Source of the DNA: Caballeronia sp. M1242
Lineage (GTDB): Bacteria; Pseudomonadota; Gammaproteobacteria; Burkholderiales; Burkholderiaceae
Assembly: GCF_017220215.1 (NCBI RefSeq)
Contig: NZ_CP071129.1
Span: 744,001-808,000, forward strand
DNA: 64,000 bases
Direction of reading: 5' to 3'
The notes under the pieces are model-generated. The model ran no database searches. It was not told the origin of the DNA and saw nothing but the letters and a program-made list of their open reading frames with translations. The position numbers were made by a program, and so were the translations under genes. Positions 56,464 to 64,000 of the stretch are shown piece after piece. How positions within the stretch are numbered: position 1 is the first letter of the stretch; each line of letters starts with the position of its first letter.

Positions 56464-57243
56464 CTACTTGAGACTACCCGAAAGAAACTGCCTGAGCCGC
56501 TCGCTCTTCGGCTGAGCGAACACGTCGTTCGGGCGACCTTCCTCCTCGATACGCCCCTGATGCAGAAACACGACGTGGTTCGACACATTGCGCGCGAACG
56601 CCATTTCGTGCGTGACGACGATCATCGTGCGGCCTTCCTCGGCGAGCGTCTGCATCACCTTCAGCACTTCGCCGACGAGTTCAGGATCGAGCGCGGACGT
56701 GGGTTCGTCGAAGAGCATGACGTCCGGGTGCATGGCGAGGGCGCGCGCAATCGCCACGCGCTGCTGCTGGCCGCCCGACAAATGCGACGGATACTGCTTC
56801 TCCAGCCGCGGCGCGAGCCCGACCTTCTCCAGATACGTGCGGGCGCGATCCTCGGCTTCCTTCTTCGGCAGGCCGAGCACGTTCACGGGCGCCTCCGTCA
56901 CGTTCTCCAGCACGTTCATGTGCGACCAGAGGTTGAAGTGCTGAAACACCATCGAGAGCTTCGAGCGGACTTGCCGCAGTTGCTTCGCGTCCGCAACCTT
57001 CAACGCGCCGGTCTTGTCCAACATCGTGCGCACTTCGGCGCCGTCGACGAAGATGCGCCCGCGATTCGGCTGCTCGAGAAAGTTGATACAGCGCAGCATC
57101 GTGCTCTTGCCGGATCCCGACGACCCGATGATGCTGATCACGTCGCCGGCGTTCGCCTTCAGCGAGACGCCTTTCAGAACTTCGTTGCTGCCGTACTGCT
57201 TGTGAATGTCATCGACGAAAAGCTTGTGCTTCTGGGAATTCAT
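56464..57243 (-). CDS. hisP: Polar amino acid ABC transporter ATP-binding protein (HisP-like)
   Basis: A 259 aa ATPase of the histidine/lysine/arginine/ornithine importer type. Walker A is GSSGSGKST, the signature LSGGQQQR, Walker [15 protein letters not shown], and the switch His is in [23 protein letters not shown] is typical of the PAAT family, and residues between the Walker motifs ([19 protein letters not shown]) match HisP. It is last of three genes, 28 bp after hisM. Confidence 0.9.
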   Translation of the reverse strand: MNSQKHKLFVDDIHKQYGSNEVLKGVSLKANAGDVISIIGSSGSGKSTMLRCINFLEQPNRGRIFVDGAEVRTMLDKTGALKVADAKQLRQVRSKLSMVFQHFNLWSHMNVLENVTEAPVNVLGLPKKEAEDRARTYLEKVGLAPRLEKQYPSHLSGGQQQRVAIARALAMHPDVMLFDEPTSALDPELVGEVLKVMQTLAEEGRTMIVVTHEMAFARNVSNHVVFLHQGRIEEEGRPNDVFAQPKSERLRQFLSGSLK

Positions 57244-57271
57244 GTGCGGTCCTGTAGCCCGATTGCCTGAC

Positions 57272-57985
57272 TTATTTGCCTTGCGGCCGCAGGTACGCGA
57301 GCCAGCGATGTTCGGCGCGGCGGAACAGCCACACGAGCGCGAACGAAATGACGAGATAGAGCAGGGCAGCGATGCCGAACGCCTGGAACGACTGATACGT
57401 CGCGGAGTTCACGTCGCGCGCGATCTTCAGGATGTCCGGCACGGTCGCCGTGAACGCGACGGTCGTCGCGTGCAGCATGAGAATGACTTCGTTGCTGTAG
57501 TAAGGCAGCGCACGGCGCAGCGCCGAGGGCAAAATCACGCGGCGATACAGCGTGAAGCTCGACATGCCGTAAGCGCGCGCCGCTTCGATCTCGCCATAGG
57601 GCGTCGCCTTGATCGCGCCGGCGAAGATTTCCGTCGTGTACGCGCAGGTGTTGAGCGTGAACGCGAGCAGCGTGCAGTTCATGCCGCTGCGGAAGAACTC
57701 GGAAAGCAGTACGTGATCGCGCACGACTTGCAGGCTGTAAAGGCCCGTATAGCAGAGCAGCAACTGCACGTAGAGCGGCGTGCCGCGAAACACGTACGTG
57801 TACAGCCAGACGCTGCGCGAGAGCAGCTTGTTCTTCGACACCCGCGCGACGGCGAGCGGCACGGAGAGGCAGAACCCGAGGCCGATGGACACCACGAGCA
57901 GCCACATCGTGATGGCGAGACCGGTAATTCGGTAGCCGTCGGTGAAAAGGTAGTTCTTCCAGAATTCCTGGATGATTTCGATCAT
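57272..57985 (-). CDS. hisM: Polar amino acid ABC transporter permease (HisM-like)
   Basis: A 237 aa permease with about five helices and the PAAT loop [22 protein letters not shown] (Glu-Ala-Ala and Gly). Its N-terminal [20 protein letters not shown] is HisM-like. Forms a heterodimer with the hisQ product 54 bp upstream. Confidence 0.88.
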   Translation of the reverse strand: MIEIIQEFWKNYLFTDGYRITGLAITMWLLVVSIGLGFCLSVPLAVARVSKNKLLSRSVWLYTYVFRGTPLYVQLLLCYTGLYSLQVVRDHVLLSEFFRSGMNCTLLAFTLNTCAYTTEIFAGAIKATPYGEIEAARAYGMSSFTLYRRVILPSALRRALPYYSNEVILMLHATTVAFTATVPDILKIARDVNSATYQSFQAFGIAALLYLVISFALVWLFRRAEHRWLAYLRPQGK

Positions 57986-58039
57986 GAAGTCCGCCGCTCT
58001 TTGATACTGGAATAAGGCTGGATATCCGAATGCCGCTGG

Positions 58040-58726
58040 TTACAGGTCCGCCTTGCGCACGCCGATGGAGTAGCGCCGCTCCAGCCAGATCAGCACGAAG
58101 TTCGAGATCGTGGTGATGGCGAGATAGACGACGCCCGCGAGCAGCGTGAAGAAGAAGAACCGCTGCGTGCCTTTGCCGGCGTCCTGGGCGGCCTTCACCA
58201 CATCCGCGAGGCCGATGATCGACACGAGCGCGGTCGCCTTCACCATCACCTGCCAGTTGTTGCCGATGCCCGGCAGCGCGAAGCGCATCATCTGAGGAAA
58301 CATGATGCGCGAGAAGGTCTGCCACGGCGTCATGCCGTACGCCGCGCCCGCTTCGAGCTGGCCGCGCGGCACCGATAGGAACGCGCCGCGGAACGTCTCG
58401 GTGAAATACGCGCCGTAGATGAAGCCGAGCACGAGAATGCCCGCGAGGAACGGATCGATATCGATCTGATCCCAGCCGAGCTGGTCGGTGAGCAGGTTCA
58501 GCCAGATCTGGATGCTGTAGAAGAGCAGCAGCATCAGCACGAGATCGGGTACGCCGCGAATCAGCGTCGTATAGACCGTGCCGATGCCCGACGCGATACG
58601 GCTCTTGGAGAGCTTCGCCGCCGCGCCGATGAGGCCGATCACGAAGGCGAACGCCAGCGACAGCACCGCGAGCTTGACGGTCTGCCAGGTGCCCGCGAGG
58701 ATCAGCGGACCGTAGCCTTGCAACAT
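58040..58726 (-). CDS. hisQ: Polar amino acid ABC transporter permease (HisQ-like)
   Basis: A 228 aa permease. The start is the ATG before LQGYGPLILAGTWQTVKLA, giving the standard HisQ N-terminus; the open frame upstream is non-family. RGVPDLVLMLLLFY and the loop QLEAGAAYGMTPWQTFSRIMFPQ are conserved. First gene of the operon in the window. No periplasmic binding protein gene lies next to it. Confidence 0.88.
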   Translation of the reverse strand: MLQGYGPLILAGTWQTVKLAVLSLAFAFVIGLIGAAAKLSKSRIASGIGTVYTTLIRGVPDLVLMLLLFYSIQIWLNLLTDQLGWDQIDIDPFLAGILVLGFIYGAYFTETFRGAFLSVPRGQLEAGAAYGMTPWQTFSRIMFPQMMRFALPGIGNNWQVMVKATALVSIIGLADVVKAAQDAGKGTQRFFFFTLLAGVVYLAITTISNFVLIWLERRYSIGVRKADL

Positions 58727-59216
58727 GGTGATTCCTTGGTAAGGTGCGCCCATTCCACGCGCGCACGAAGCGGCTCGCCCGCCGCGCTTCGCTGCCGAAA
58801 TTCGCCGCCGCATTGGCCGCCGAATTTGGCCGCCTACGCGCGGCTCGCCGGCGTTACCTCGATGAAGCCCCGACGCGGATGGTCTCGTTTCTTTCCGGCG
58901 CCGCTCGTGGCGCGGGCGCCGGCGGTCCGTATTCTAGGTGGCCAAAATTGGCGAGCACGCCCAAAACGCAAATGCCGCGATTGTCGTGGATGCCGCGAAT
59001 GTCCCGAATGCCCGTGTTTCCGAAGGCGCTGCCGCGACGCCGCCACCCGAAAAGCGCGGTATTTTACCCGAACCCGGCGTGCGCGCGGCGATAGCCGGAG
59101 AAGTCCGATTACCTCCATCGGCGGGACGGTGTAGTGCCGTCGCGCTCGTTGTTCCGGCAGGCGGCCGCCCTTACATTGTCTCCATCGCAGTTCAACGTCT
59201 ATACCGGGAGCACAAC
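58727..59216. other. 490-bp divergent spacer without a gene
   Basis: Lies between hisQ (-) and the pirin gene (+). No frame shows family sequence. The place where a HisJ/ArgT-type binding protein gene would be expected is empty. Promoters for both sides should be here but none is clear. Confidence 0.5.
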
Positions 59217-59915
59217 ATGTTCGAGATTCGCCGCAGCAACGAACGCGGTCACGCCAACCACGGCTGGCTGGACTCGTATCACACGTTCTCGTTCGCCGAT
59301 TATTTCGATCCGGAGCACGTCCACTTCGGCGCGCTGCGGGTGATCAACGAAGACCGCGTCGCGGGCGGACAGGGCTTCGGCACGCACGGTCATCGCGACA
59401 TGGAGATCGTGAGCTACGTGCTGGAAGGCGCGCTCGCGCACCGCGACAGCATGGGCAACGGATCGACCATCCGCCCCGGCGACGTGCAGCGCATGAGCGC
59501 CGGAACCGGCGTGCGGCACAGCGAGTTCAACGGCTCGCCGACCGAAACGGCGCACTTCCTGCAAATCTGGATCATTCCGGATGCGCCGGGCGGCGCGCCG
59601 GGATACGAGGAAAAGCGCTTCACCGATGACGAAAAGCGCGGCCGCCTGCGCGTGATCGCTTCGCCCGAGGGCACGGACGGCTCTGTTACGATCGGCGCCG
59701 ACGCGCGGATTTTCGCGGGCCTGTTCGACGGCGACGAGCGCGCCGAGTTCGACGTGCCGGCGGGCCGCCGCGTGTATGTGCACGTGGCGCGCGGCAAGGT
59801 GTCGGTGAACGGCGAGGCGCTGGGCGCGGGCGACGCCGCGAAGATCGAGGACATCGCCAAAGTGACGATCGACCGCGGCGAGCGGGCGGAAGTGCTGCTG
59901 TTCGATCTGGCTTGA
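59217..59915 (+). CDS. Pirin family protein (YhhW-like, possible quercetin dioxygenase)
   Basis: A 232 aa bicupin. Metal ligands are seen in GFGTHGHRDMEIVSYVLEGALAHRDS (split as THGHRDMEIV and the Glu/His that follow) with GTGVRHSEFN completing the site. Relatives such as E. coli YhhW oxidise quercetin in vitro; cellular role is unsettled. GGGAG precedes the ATG by 6 bp. Followed by a strong terminator. Confidence 0.88.
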   Translation: MFEIRRSNERGHANHGWLDSYHTFSFADYFDPEHVHFGALRVINEDRVAGGQGFGTHGHRDMEIVSYVLEGALAHRDSMGNGSTIRPGDVQRMSAGTGVRHSEFNGSPTETAHFLQIWIIPDAPGGAPGYEEKRFTDDEKRGRLRVIASPEGTDGSVTIGADARIFAGLFDGDERAEFDVPAGRRVYVHVARGKVSVNGEALGAGDAAKIEDIAKVTIDRGERAEVLLFDLA

Positions 59916-59930
59916 TCGGCTATCGATGTG

Positions 59931-59962
59931 AAAAACCGCGGGCTCGCGCCCGCGGTTTTTTT
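59931..59962. terminator. Bidirectional terminator between the pirin and Spy-like genes
   Basis: Thirteen-bp perfect stem (aaaaaccgcgggc / gcccgcggttttt), 4-nt loop, T-tract on both strands. Confidence 0.9.
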
Positions 59963-59979
59963 GCGCCTGCGAGTACCGC

Positions 59980-60564
59980 TTACGGTTTCGCGGTCGCGGA
60001 TGCGCCCGGCGCGGCCTGAGCCGCGTCCGGCCCGCCGCGATGCTTGCCCCAGCGCTCGTGCATCTTCTGCTGATGCTCGCGCATGCGGGCGAAGTGCTGC
60101 TTGAGCGCCGTGCTCACGGTCGTCTTTTGCTGGTCGTTCAGCGAGTTATAGAAGTTGAGCCAGGCGGTCGCCGTCTGCTCGTGCAACTGCATTTGCTGCT
60201 GCTCGAGCTTCTGATGCGCGGCGTGCATCGCGTTCAGATCCAGAATCGGCTGGTTTTGCATCGACTGGAACTGCTCGCGCATCTGGCGATGGCTTTCCCG
60301 CATGGCCTTGTGATTCTGCTTCATCGTGTCGATGGCCGTTTGCCAGAGCCTTTCCTGATCCGTATTCAGCTTGAGCTGGCCGTGCAGCTCGTCCAGCTGC
60401 TTCTGAATGCGCATTTCCATGTGATGACCGCCGGGCCCGCCCATCATGGCCGGGGCGCCGGGCGGCGGCGCGTTCGGCGCGTCGTTGGTGGCGGCGTGGG
60501 CCGCGCCGAAGGTCAGCGCGAGTGCGGTAGCAGCGGCGGCGAGAATGCGATATTGCTTGCTCAT
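59980..60564 (-). CDS. Spy/CpxP-like periplasmic protein
   Basis: A 194 aa secreted protein. The signal peptide (SKQYRILAAAATALALTFG) ends AHA near residue 24. The mature part starts with a Pro/Gly/Met/His-rich stretch (GGPGGHHMEMRIQ). Long charged, Gln- and Met-rich helices follow, with two LTxxQ-like elements (LKLNTDQERLW, LNDQQKTTV). Spy and CpxP are ATP-independent periplasmic chaperones or stress sensors; the His/Met content could also bind metal. It is divergent from ompR, 220 bp apart, which suggests control by that system. Longer in-frame starts add no family sequence. Confidence 0.8.
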   Translation of the reverse strand: MSKQYRILAAAATALALTFGAAHAATNDAPNAPPPGAPAMMGGPGGHHMEMRIQKQLDELHGQLKLNTDQERLWQTAIDTMKQNHKAMRESHRQMREQFQSMQNQPILDLNAMHAAHQKLEQQQMQLHEQTATAWLNFYNSLNDQQKTTVSTALKQHFARMREHQQKMHERWGKHRGGPDAAQAAPGASATAKP

Positions 60565-60784
60565 CGTGAGACTCCCTGATTGATGTCGGAGCCGAATGCG
60601 CGGATTTCGTGAGACCGCGCTTGGTCGGTGAGACACAGCGTAGTGGCTCGTGCCGGCGCGCGTGTTACCGGGGCGGCGTTTCGTATTACGCTGGTTTACG
60701 CGCTGCTTTCGCGGTAACACCCCGTAACCCTTTGCGGCGCGAGAGCCGCCGAGCGGTCGGGGCTCACGCGCTAAACTCCCTCTC

Positions 60785-61507
60785 ATGACTACACAAATTC
60801 TTGTCGTCGACGACGACGCCGAACTGCGCGATCTCTTGCGCGACTATCTGGTCCGGCAGGGCATCGAAGTATCGGTGCTGCACGACGCCGGTTCGCTCGA
60901 ACGCCGTATCGAGCGCGAGCGCCCCGATCTGATCGTTCTCGATCTGATGATGCCGGGCGTCGACGGCCTGACGGCGCTGCGCAAGCTCCGCGCATCGGGC
61001 GACGACATTCCCGTCATCATGCTGACCGCGCGCGCGGACGACGTGGACCGCATCGTCGGCCTGGAACTCGGCGCGGACGATTACCTCGGCAAGCCGTTCA
61101 ACCCGCGCGAACTGCTCGCGCGCGTGCAGGCCGTGCTGCGCCGCCGCCGCACCATTCCGTCCGCCGCGCCCGAGCAGCGCGAGCCGTATTCGTTCGGCCG
61201 CTTCCGCCTGGACTTCCAGTCGCGCACGCTGCAGCACGACGAAAAGCCGATCACGCTCTCCGGCAGCGAATTCGCGCTCCTCAAGATTTTCGTGAACCAC
61301 CCGATGCGCACGCTCACGCGCGAGCGCCTGCTCGAACTGCTGCATGGCCCGGAATACGACGGCACCGACCGCGGCATCGACGTGCAGGTGTGGCGCCTGA
61401 GGCGCATTCTGGAGAGCGATCCTTCCGCGCCGCGCTTTATCCAGACGGTGCGGGGACGCGGCTACGTGTTCGTGCCCGACGGCGAGCAAAATGCGCCGGC
61501 CCATTGA
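60785..61507 (+). CDS. ompR: OmpR-family response regulator
   Basis: A 240 aa regulator. The receiver domain has acidic pocket DDD (9-11), phospho-acceptor D53 in VLDLMMPGVDG, and Lys in DDYLGKPF. The C-terminal winged helix (SGSEFALLKIF, RGIDVQVWRLRRIL, TVRGRGYVF) binds DNA. Overlaps the kinase gene by 17 bp. Sequence is close to OmpR of Burkholderia-type bacteria, which controls porins; direct targets here are not shown. Confidence 0.9.
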   Translation: MTTQILVVDDDAELRDLLRDYLVRQGIEVSVLHDAGSLERRIERERPDLIVLDLMMPGVDGLTALRKLRASGDDIPVIMLTARADDVDRIVGLELGADDYLGKPFNPRELLARVQAVLRRRRTIPSAAPEQREPYSFGRFRLDFQSRTLQHDEKPITLSGSEFALLKIFVNHPMRTLTRERLLELLHGPEYDGTDRGIDVQVWRLRRILESDPSAPRFIQTVRGRGYVFVPDGEQNAPAH

Positions 61508-62834
61508 TTCGCTGTTCGGCCGGCTGGTCGTTCTGGTCATCGGCGTGCTGGTGCTCTCGCACCTCGCGTGGTTCGCCGTCATCCGCGTCGAGCGCGACTA
61601 CTCGCAAACGCGCTATGCCGTCGAGGAAGCGGCGTTCCTGGTCGAAGCGGTGCGGCAGCACATCGCGAACAATCCGGAACAGCCGTTGCCCTCGCGCGTG
61701 CGCATCGTGCCACTGCAAGCGGCGGATGTGCCGCAGCCCGCGAGCGGCGACGAGCTTCCGCGTCCGCTCTCACGTTTCATCGAGGACATGAAAGACCGCT
61801 TGCCCGACGGCACCGACGTGCGCCCCGGCCCGCCCGGCGCGCCGCCGAGCGTCTGGGTCCACGGCGCGAAGGACGCGGGCTGGATCGTCGTGCCGGTGCA
61901 GCCGCTGCGCCCCCCGCGCTCGCGCGACCGCATGCTCGTGTGGCTTGCCATCATCTTTTCGACGGCCGTGCTGGCGGCGCTCTTCGCCGCGTGGCAGTTG
62001 CAATCGCCGCTGCGCTCGCTCGCGCAGGCGGTCGCGCGCTTCGGACGCGGGCAGCCCACGCCGCCGGTGCCCGAGCGCGGCCCGCGCGAGTTGCGCCAGC
62101 TCACACACGGTTTCAATCAGATGGTGCGCGAAGTGTCGCAAAGCGAGAGCGACCGCGCGGTGATGCTGGCGGGCGTCGCGCACGATCTGAAGACGCCGCT
62201 TGCGCGCCTGCGCCTGCGCGCCGAAATGATGGACGACGAAAAGACGCGCGACGGCGTGGTGCGCGACGTCGATTCCATGGCGCATATCGTCGATCAGTTT
62301 CTGGTCTTCGCGCACGACCGACCGGACGGCAGCGAGCCGGTCGCGGTGGATCAGCAGTGCGAGCGCGTCGCGCGGGCGTATCGCGCGGTCGCACCGGGCG
62401 CGGATACCGTGCGCCTGAAGCTCGAAGCGGGGCCGGGCTTCGTGTTGCCGGCCGCGACGCTCGACCGCCTGCTCTCCAACTTGCTGGATAACGCGCACGC
62501 TTACGGCGCGCCGCCCATCGTCATCGAGACGCGGCGCGAGGCGAAAGGCTGGGTGCTGTCCGTGTCGGACCACGGCAAGGGCATTGCGCCCAACGACCTC
62601 ATCAAGGCGAGCCGCCCGTTCGTGCGGCTCGATCCGGCGCGCGGCGGCAGCGGGCATAGCGGCCTCGGACTCGCCATCGTGGAGCGGCTCGCGCGGCGCG
62701 CGGGCGGCGAGTGCGAGATCGGCAATCAGGTCGATGGCGGCTTGCGGGTCGCGATGACCTTCCCGTTCGATCCCGCCGCGCGGACGGTCACGGCGCGCCG
62801 CGCCGGATCGCCGCACGAGGAGCGCGCGTTCTGA
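61491..62834 (+). CDS. envZ: EnvZ-like sensor histidine kinase
   Basis: A 447 aa membrane kinase. Transmembrane helices are at about 9-30 and 148-168, with a periplasmic sensor of about 115 residues between them. HAMP is at about 170-220, and the H-box AHDLKTPLARLRLRAEM carries H231. The ATPase has N-box NLLDNAHAYG, G1 SDHGKGI and G2 GHSGLGLAI. Phosphorylates the OmpR encoded by the overlapping upstream gene. Confidence 0.9.
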   Translation: MRRPIDSLFGRLVVLVIGVLVLSHLAWFAVIRVERDYSQTRYAVEEAAFLVEAVRQHIANNPEQPLPSRVRIVPLQAADVPQPASGDELPRPLSRFIEDMKDRLPDGTDVRPGPPGAPPSVWVHGAKDAGWIVVPVQPLRPPRSRDRMLVWLAIIFSTAVLAALFAAWQLQSPLRSLAQAVARFGRGQPTPPVPERGPRELRQLTHGFNQMVREVSQSESDRAVMLAGVAHDLKTPLARLRLRAEMMDDEKTRDGVVRDVDSMAHIVDQFLVFAHDRPDGSEPVAVDQQCERVARAYRAVAPGADTVRLKLEAGPGFVLPAATLDRLLSNLLDNAHAYGAPPIVIETRREAKGWVLSVSDHGKGIAPNDLIKASRPFVRLDPARGGSGHSGLGLAIVERLARRAGGECEIGNQVDGGLRVAMTFPFDPAARTVTARRAGSPHEERAF

Positions 62835-62858
62835 CCACGCGCGCGTCTTCGGCAAGGC

Positions 62859-63122
62859 TCAGTCGAACAGCGTCTGAAGCGCCGAGGCCGCCTCGCTATC
62901 TACCGTGTTGTACGTCACGGTGGACGCCTCGAAGATGTAGTGCGTCGTGTACTTGCCGAGCCGCGACAGGATTTCCTCCTGAATCACTTCCGGCGCGAGG
63001 TCGATTTTCAGATACCACGCGGTGGACGACAGCCGCGTCTGGAACGACCCGTACTCCGCGAGCAATTGGTCGAACGTTTCAGCATCCTGATCGCGGCACA
63101 CGATGACCAGATTTCCCTTCAT
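62859..63122 (-). CDS. Small conserved hypothetical protein (87 aa)
   Basis: Start is set by GGGAGGA upstream of the ATG. The chain (NLVIVCRDQDAETFDQLLAE, then SSTAWYLKIDL, then YIFEASTVTYNTVD) alternates strands and helices in a beta-alpha-beta-beta-alpha-beta pattern of ferredoxin-like size, reminiscent of SinR/Cas2-like small proteins. No catalytic residue can be named. It converges with envZ and stands alone; function unknown. Confidence 0.7.
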   Translation of the reverse strand: MKGNLVIVCRDQDAETFDQLLAEYGSFQTRLSSTAWYLKIDLAPEVIQEEILSRLGKYTTHYIFEASTVTYNTVDSEAASALQTLFD

Positions 63123-63218
63123 GCATTCCTCCCGATAACAGCCACGCAGTCGATACCCAAGAACCGATGATACCTGCGCGGACATGTCCGTGTGGCGACG
63201 AGGGGGAAGCCGGCGGCG

Positions 63219-64000
63219 CTACTTGCCGGCGAGCGAGTCTTCGGTGTGGCGCGTGGCCGGCGGGTCGGCGGGGCGCACTTCGCTGCGGTCGCGCCCGCGC
63301 GACTTGGCCTCGTAGAGCGCGAGATCGGCGCGCGAGAGCATCCATTCGAGCGCGTCGTCGCTCGCCTGTTCGGTGATGCCGATGCTCACCGAAAGCACCG
63401 CATCGTCCGGCAAATGCGCGCAGTGCTCGTGATGAAAGCGCTTGCGCAGCCGTTCGAGCACGGCTTGCGCGTCGGCGAGCGACGTCTGCGGCAGCAGAAT
63501 GCCGAACTCCTCGCCGCCGAGCCGCCCGATCGCGTCGCTCGGACGAAGCTGCTCGCGGCAGACTTCCGCGAAATGCTCGAGCGCGCGATCACCCGAGGCG
63601 TGCCCATAGCGGTCGTTGATCTGCTTGAAATGGTCGAGATCGGCGATGGCGACCGACAGCGGCGTGCCGGTCGAGCGAGCCAGTTCGACCTCTTGCCGCA
63701 GCGTGTCGAGGAAATAGCGGCGCGACAGGGCGCCCGTGAGCGCGTCGTGGCGCGCTTCCGCCGACAAGAGCGTATTGGCCGATTGCAACTGCTCCGCGAG
63801 ATCACGCGTTGCGCGATGCAGCCTGCGCTCGCGCGAATAGGAGGTGGCGATCACCACGGCGAGCGTCACGACGCCGAGCATCGTGAGGAACACGAGCAGG
63901 CGGTCGCGGCTATGGTTGCGCGTGATTTCGGTCCAACTGGTGAGCGGGTGGACGATATGCGCCGACAAGCCCGAGTTGAGGCCGGTGCGCTCGTCGTACA
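63219..64000 (-). CDS. Diguanylate cyclase (GGDEF), N-terminus cut by the window
   Basis: Partial: the frame has no stop up to the last base, so the start lies beyond 64000. At least 259 residues are visible. A transmembrane helix (LLVFLTMLGVVTLAVVIATSY) follows a periplasmic tail that probably belongs to a Cache-type sensor. A short coiled linker leads to a GGDEF domain with DALTGALSRR, active site GGEEF and an RxxD inhibitory site (RPSD) five residues before it. It should make cyclic-di-GMP and be subject to product inhibition. Confidence 0.88.
   Translation of the reverse strand, partial: YDERTGLNSGLSAHIVHPLTSWTEITRNHSRDRLLVFLTMLGVVTLAVVIATSYSRERRLHRATRDLAEQLQSANTLLSAEARHDALTGALSRRYFLDTLRQEVELARSTGTPLSVAIADLDHFKQINDRYGHASGDRALEHFAEVCREQLRPSDAIGRLGGEEFGILLPQTSLADAQAVLERLRKRFHHEHCAHLPDDAVLSVSIGITEQASDDALEWMLSRADLALYEAKSRGRDRSEVRPADPPATRHTEDSLAGK

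Overview
The window is GC-rich chromosomal DNA of a Burkholderia-type beta-proteobacterium (Burkholderia, Paraburkholderia or Caballeronia). The evidence is a glucokinase-HexR fusion protein, a hemL-ribD-ribC-ribB-ribH-nusB gene order, OpcP-like porins with conserved MKKALLAAAALL signal peptides, and an OmpR/EnvZ pair with a Spy/CpxP-like neighbour. The genes are dense and mostly housekeeping. There is no rRNA, CRISPR array, intact insertion sequence or prophage. One tRNA gene, tRNA-Gly(CCC), is present.

Region 1 (1-7335, + strand) is the most distinctive part. It is a tightly overlapping phosphonate biosynthesis operon: CDP-alcohol phosphatidyltransferase, Fe(II)/2-oxoglutarate oxygenase, PF03706-type membrane protein (flippase-like), nucleotidyltransferase, PEP mutase fused to a second divergent nucleotidyltransferase domain, phosphonopyruvate decarboxylase, and 2-aminoethylphosphonate transaminase. 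Together they predict PEP to phosphonopyruvate to phosphonoacetaldehyde to 2-aminoethylphosphonate (AEP), activation as a CMP-phosphonate, and transfer to an alcohol acceptor, giving a phosphonolipid or phosphonoglycan that may be hydroxylated and flipped. The operon may begin before the window.

Region 2 (7345-16722, - strand) is a purine-base catabolic operon: xdhA-xdhB-xdhC, an adenine-deaminase-like amidohydrolase, an NCS2 purine permease and guanine deaminase. Region 3 (16966-25703) holds dsbB, an amidase, hemN, a cysteine-cluster protein, a DUF1439 protein, uppP, trmB, tRNA-Gly, yggT and two small genes of unknown function. Region 4 (25833-33085) holds a PLP dehydratase, a ubiD-asparaginase-LysE operon, a candidate small RNA or leader, a lytic transglycosylase and an aminotransferase.

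Region 5 (33106-39292, - strand) is the hemL-rib-nusB operon, interrupted between ribC and ribB by a ccdAB-type toxin-antitoxin pair whose toxin gene carries two apparent frameshifts. Region 6 (39445-43947) has an EVE/PUA-like protein, a Bcr/CflA drug exporter, a short array of 12-bp repeats and a prolyl-oligopeptidase.

Region 7 (44047-55932) is a sugar-use block. It contains a glucose-type ABC transporter, divergent from zwf-pgl-glk/hexR with a perfect HexR-like operator over the zwf promoter, followed by two tandem porin paralogs. Region 8 (56464-64000) has a polar amino-acid ABC transporter without its binding protein, a pirin, a Spy-like periplasmic protein divergent from ompR-envZ, a small conserved protein and the C-terminal part of a diguanylate cyclase cut by the window end.
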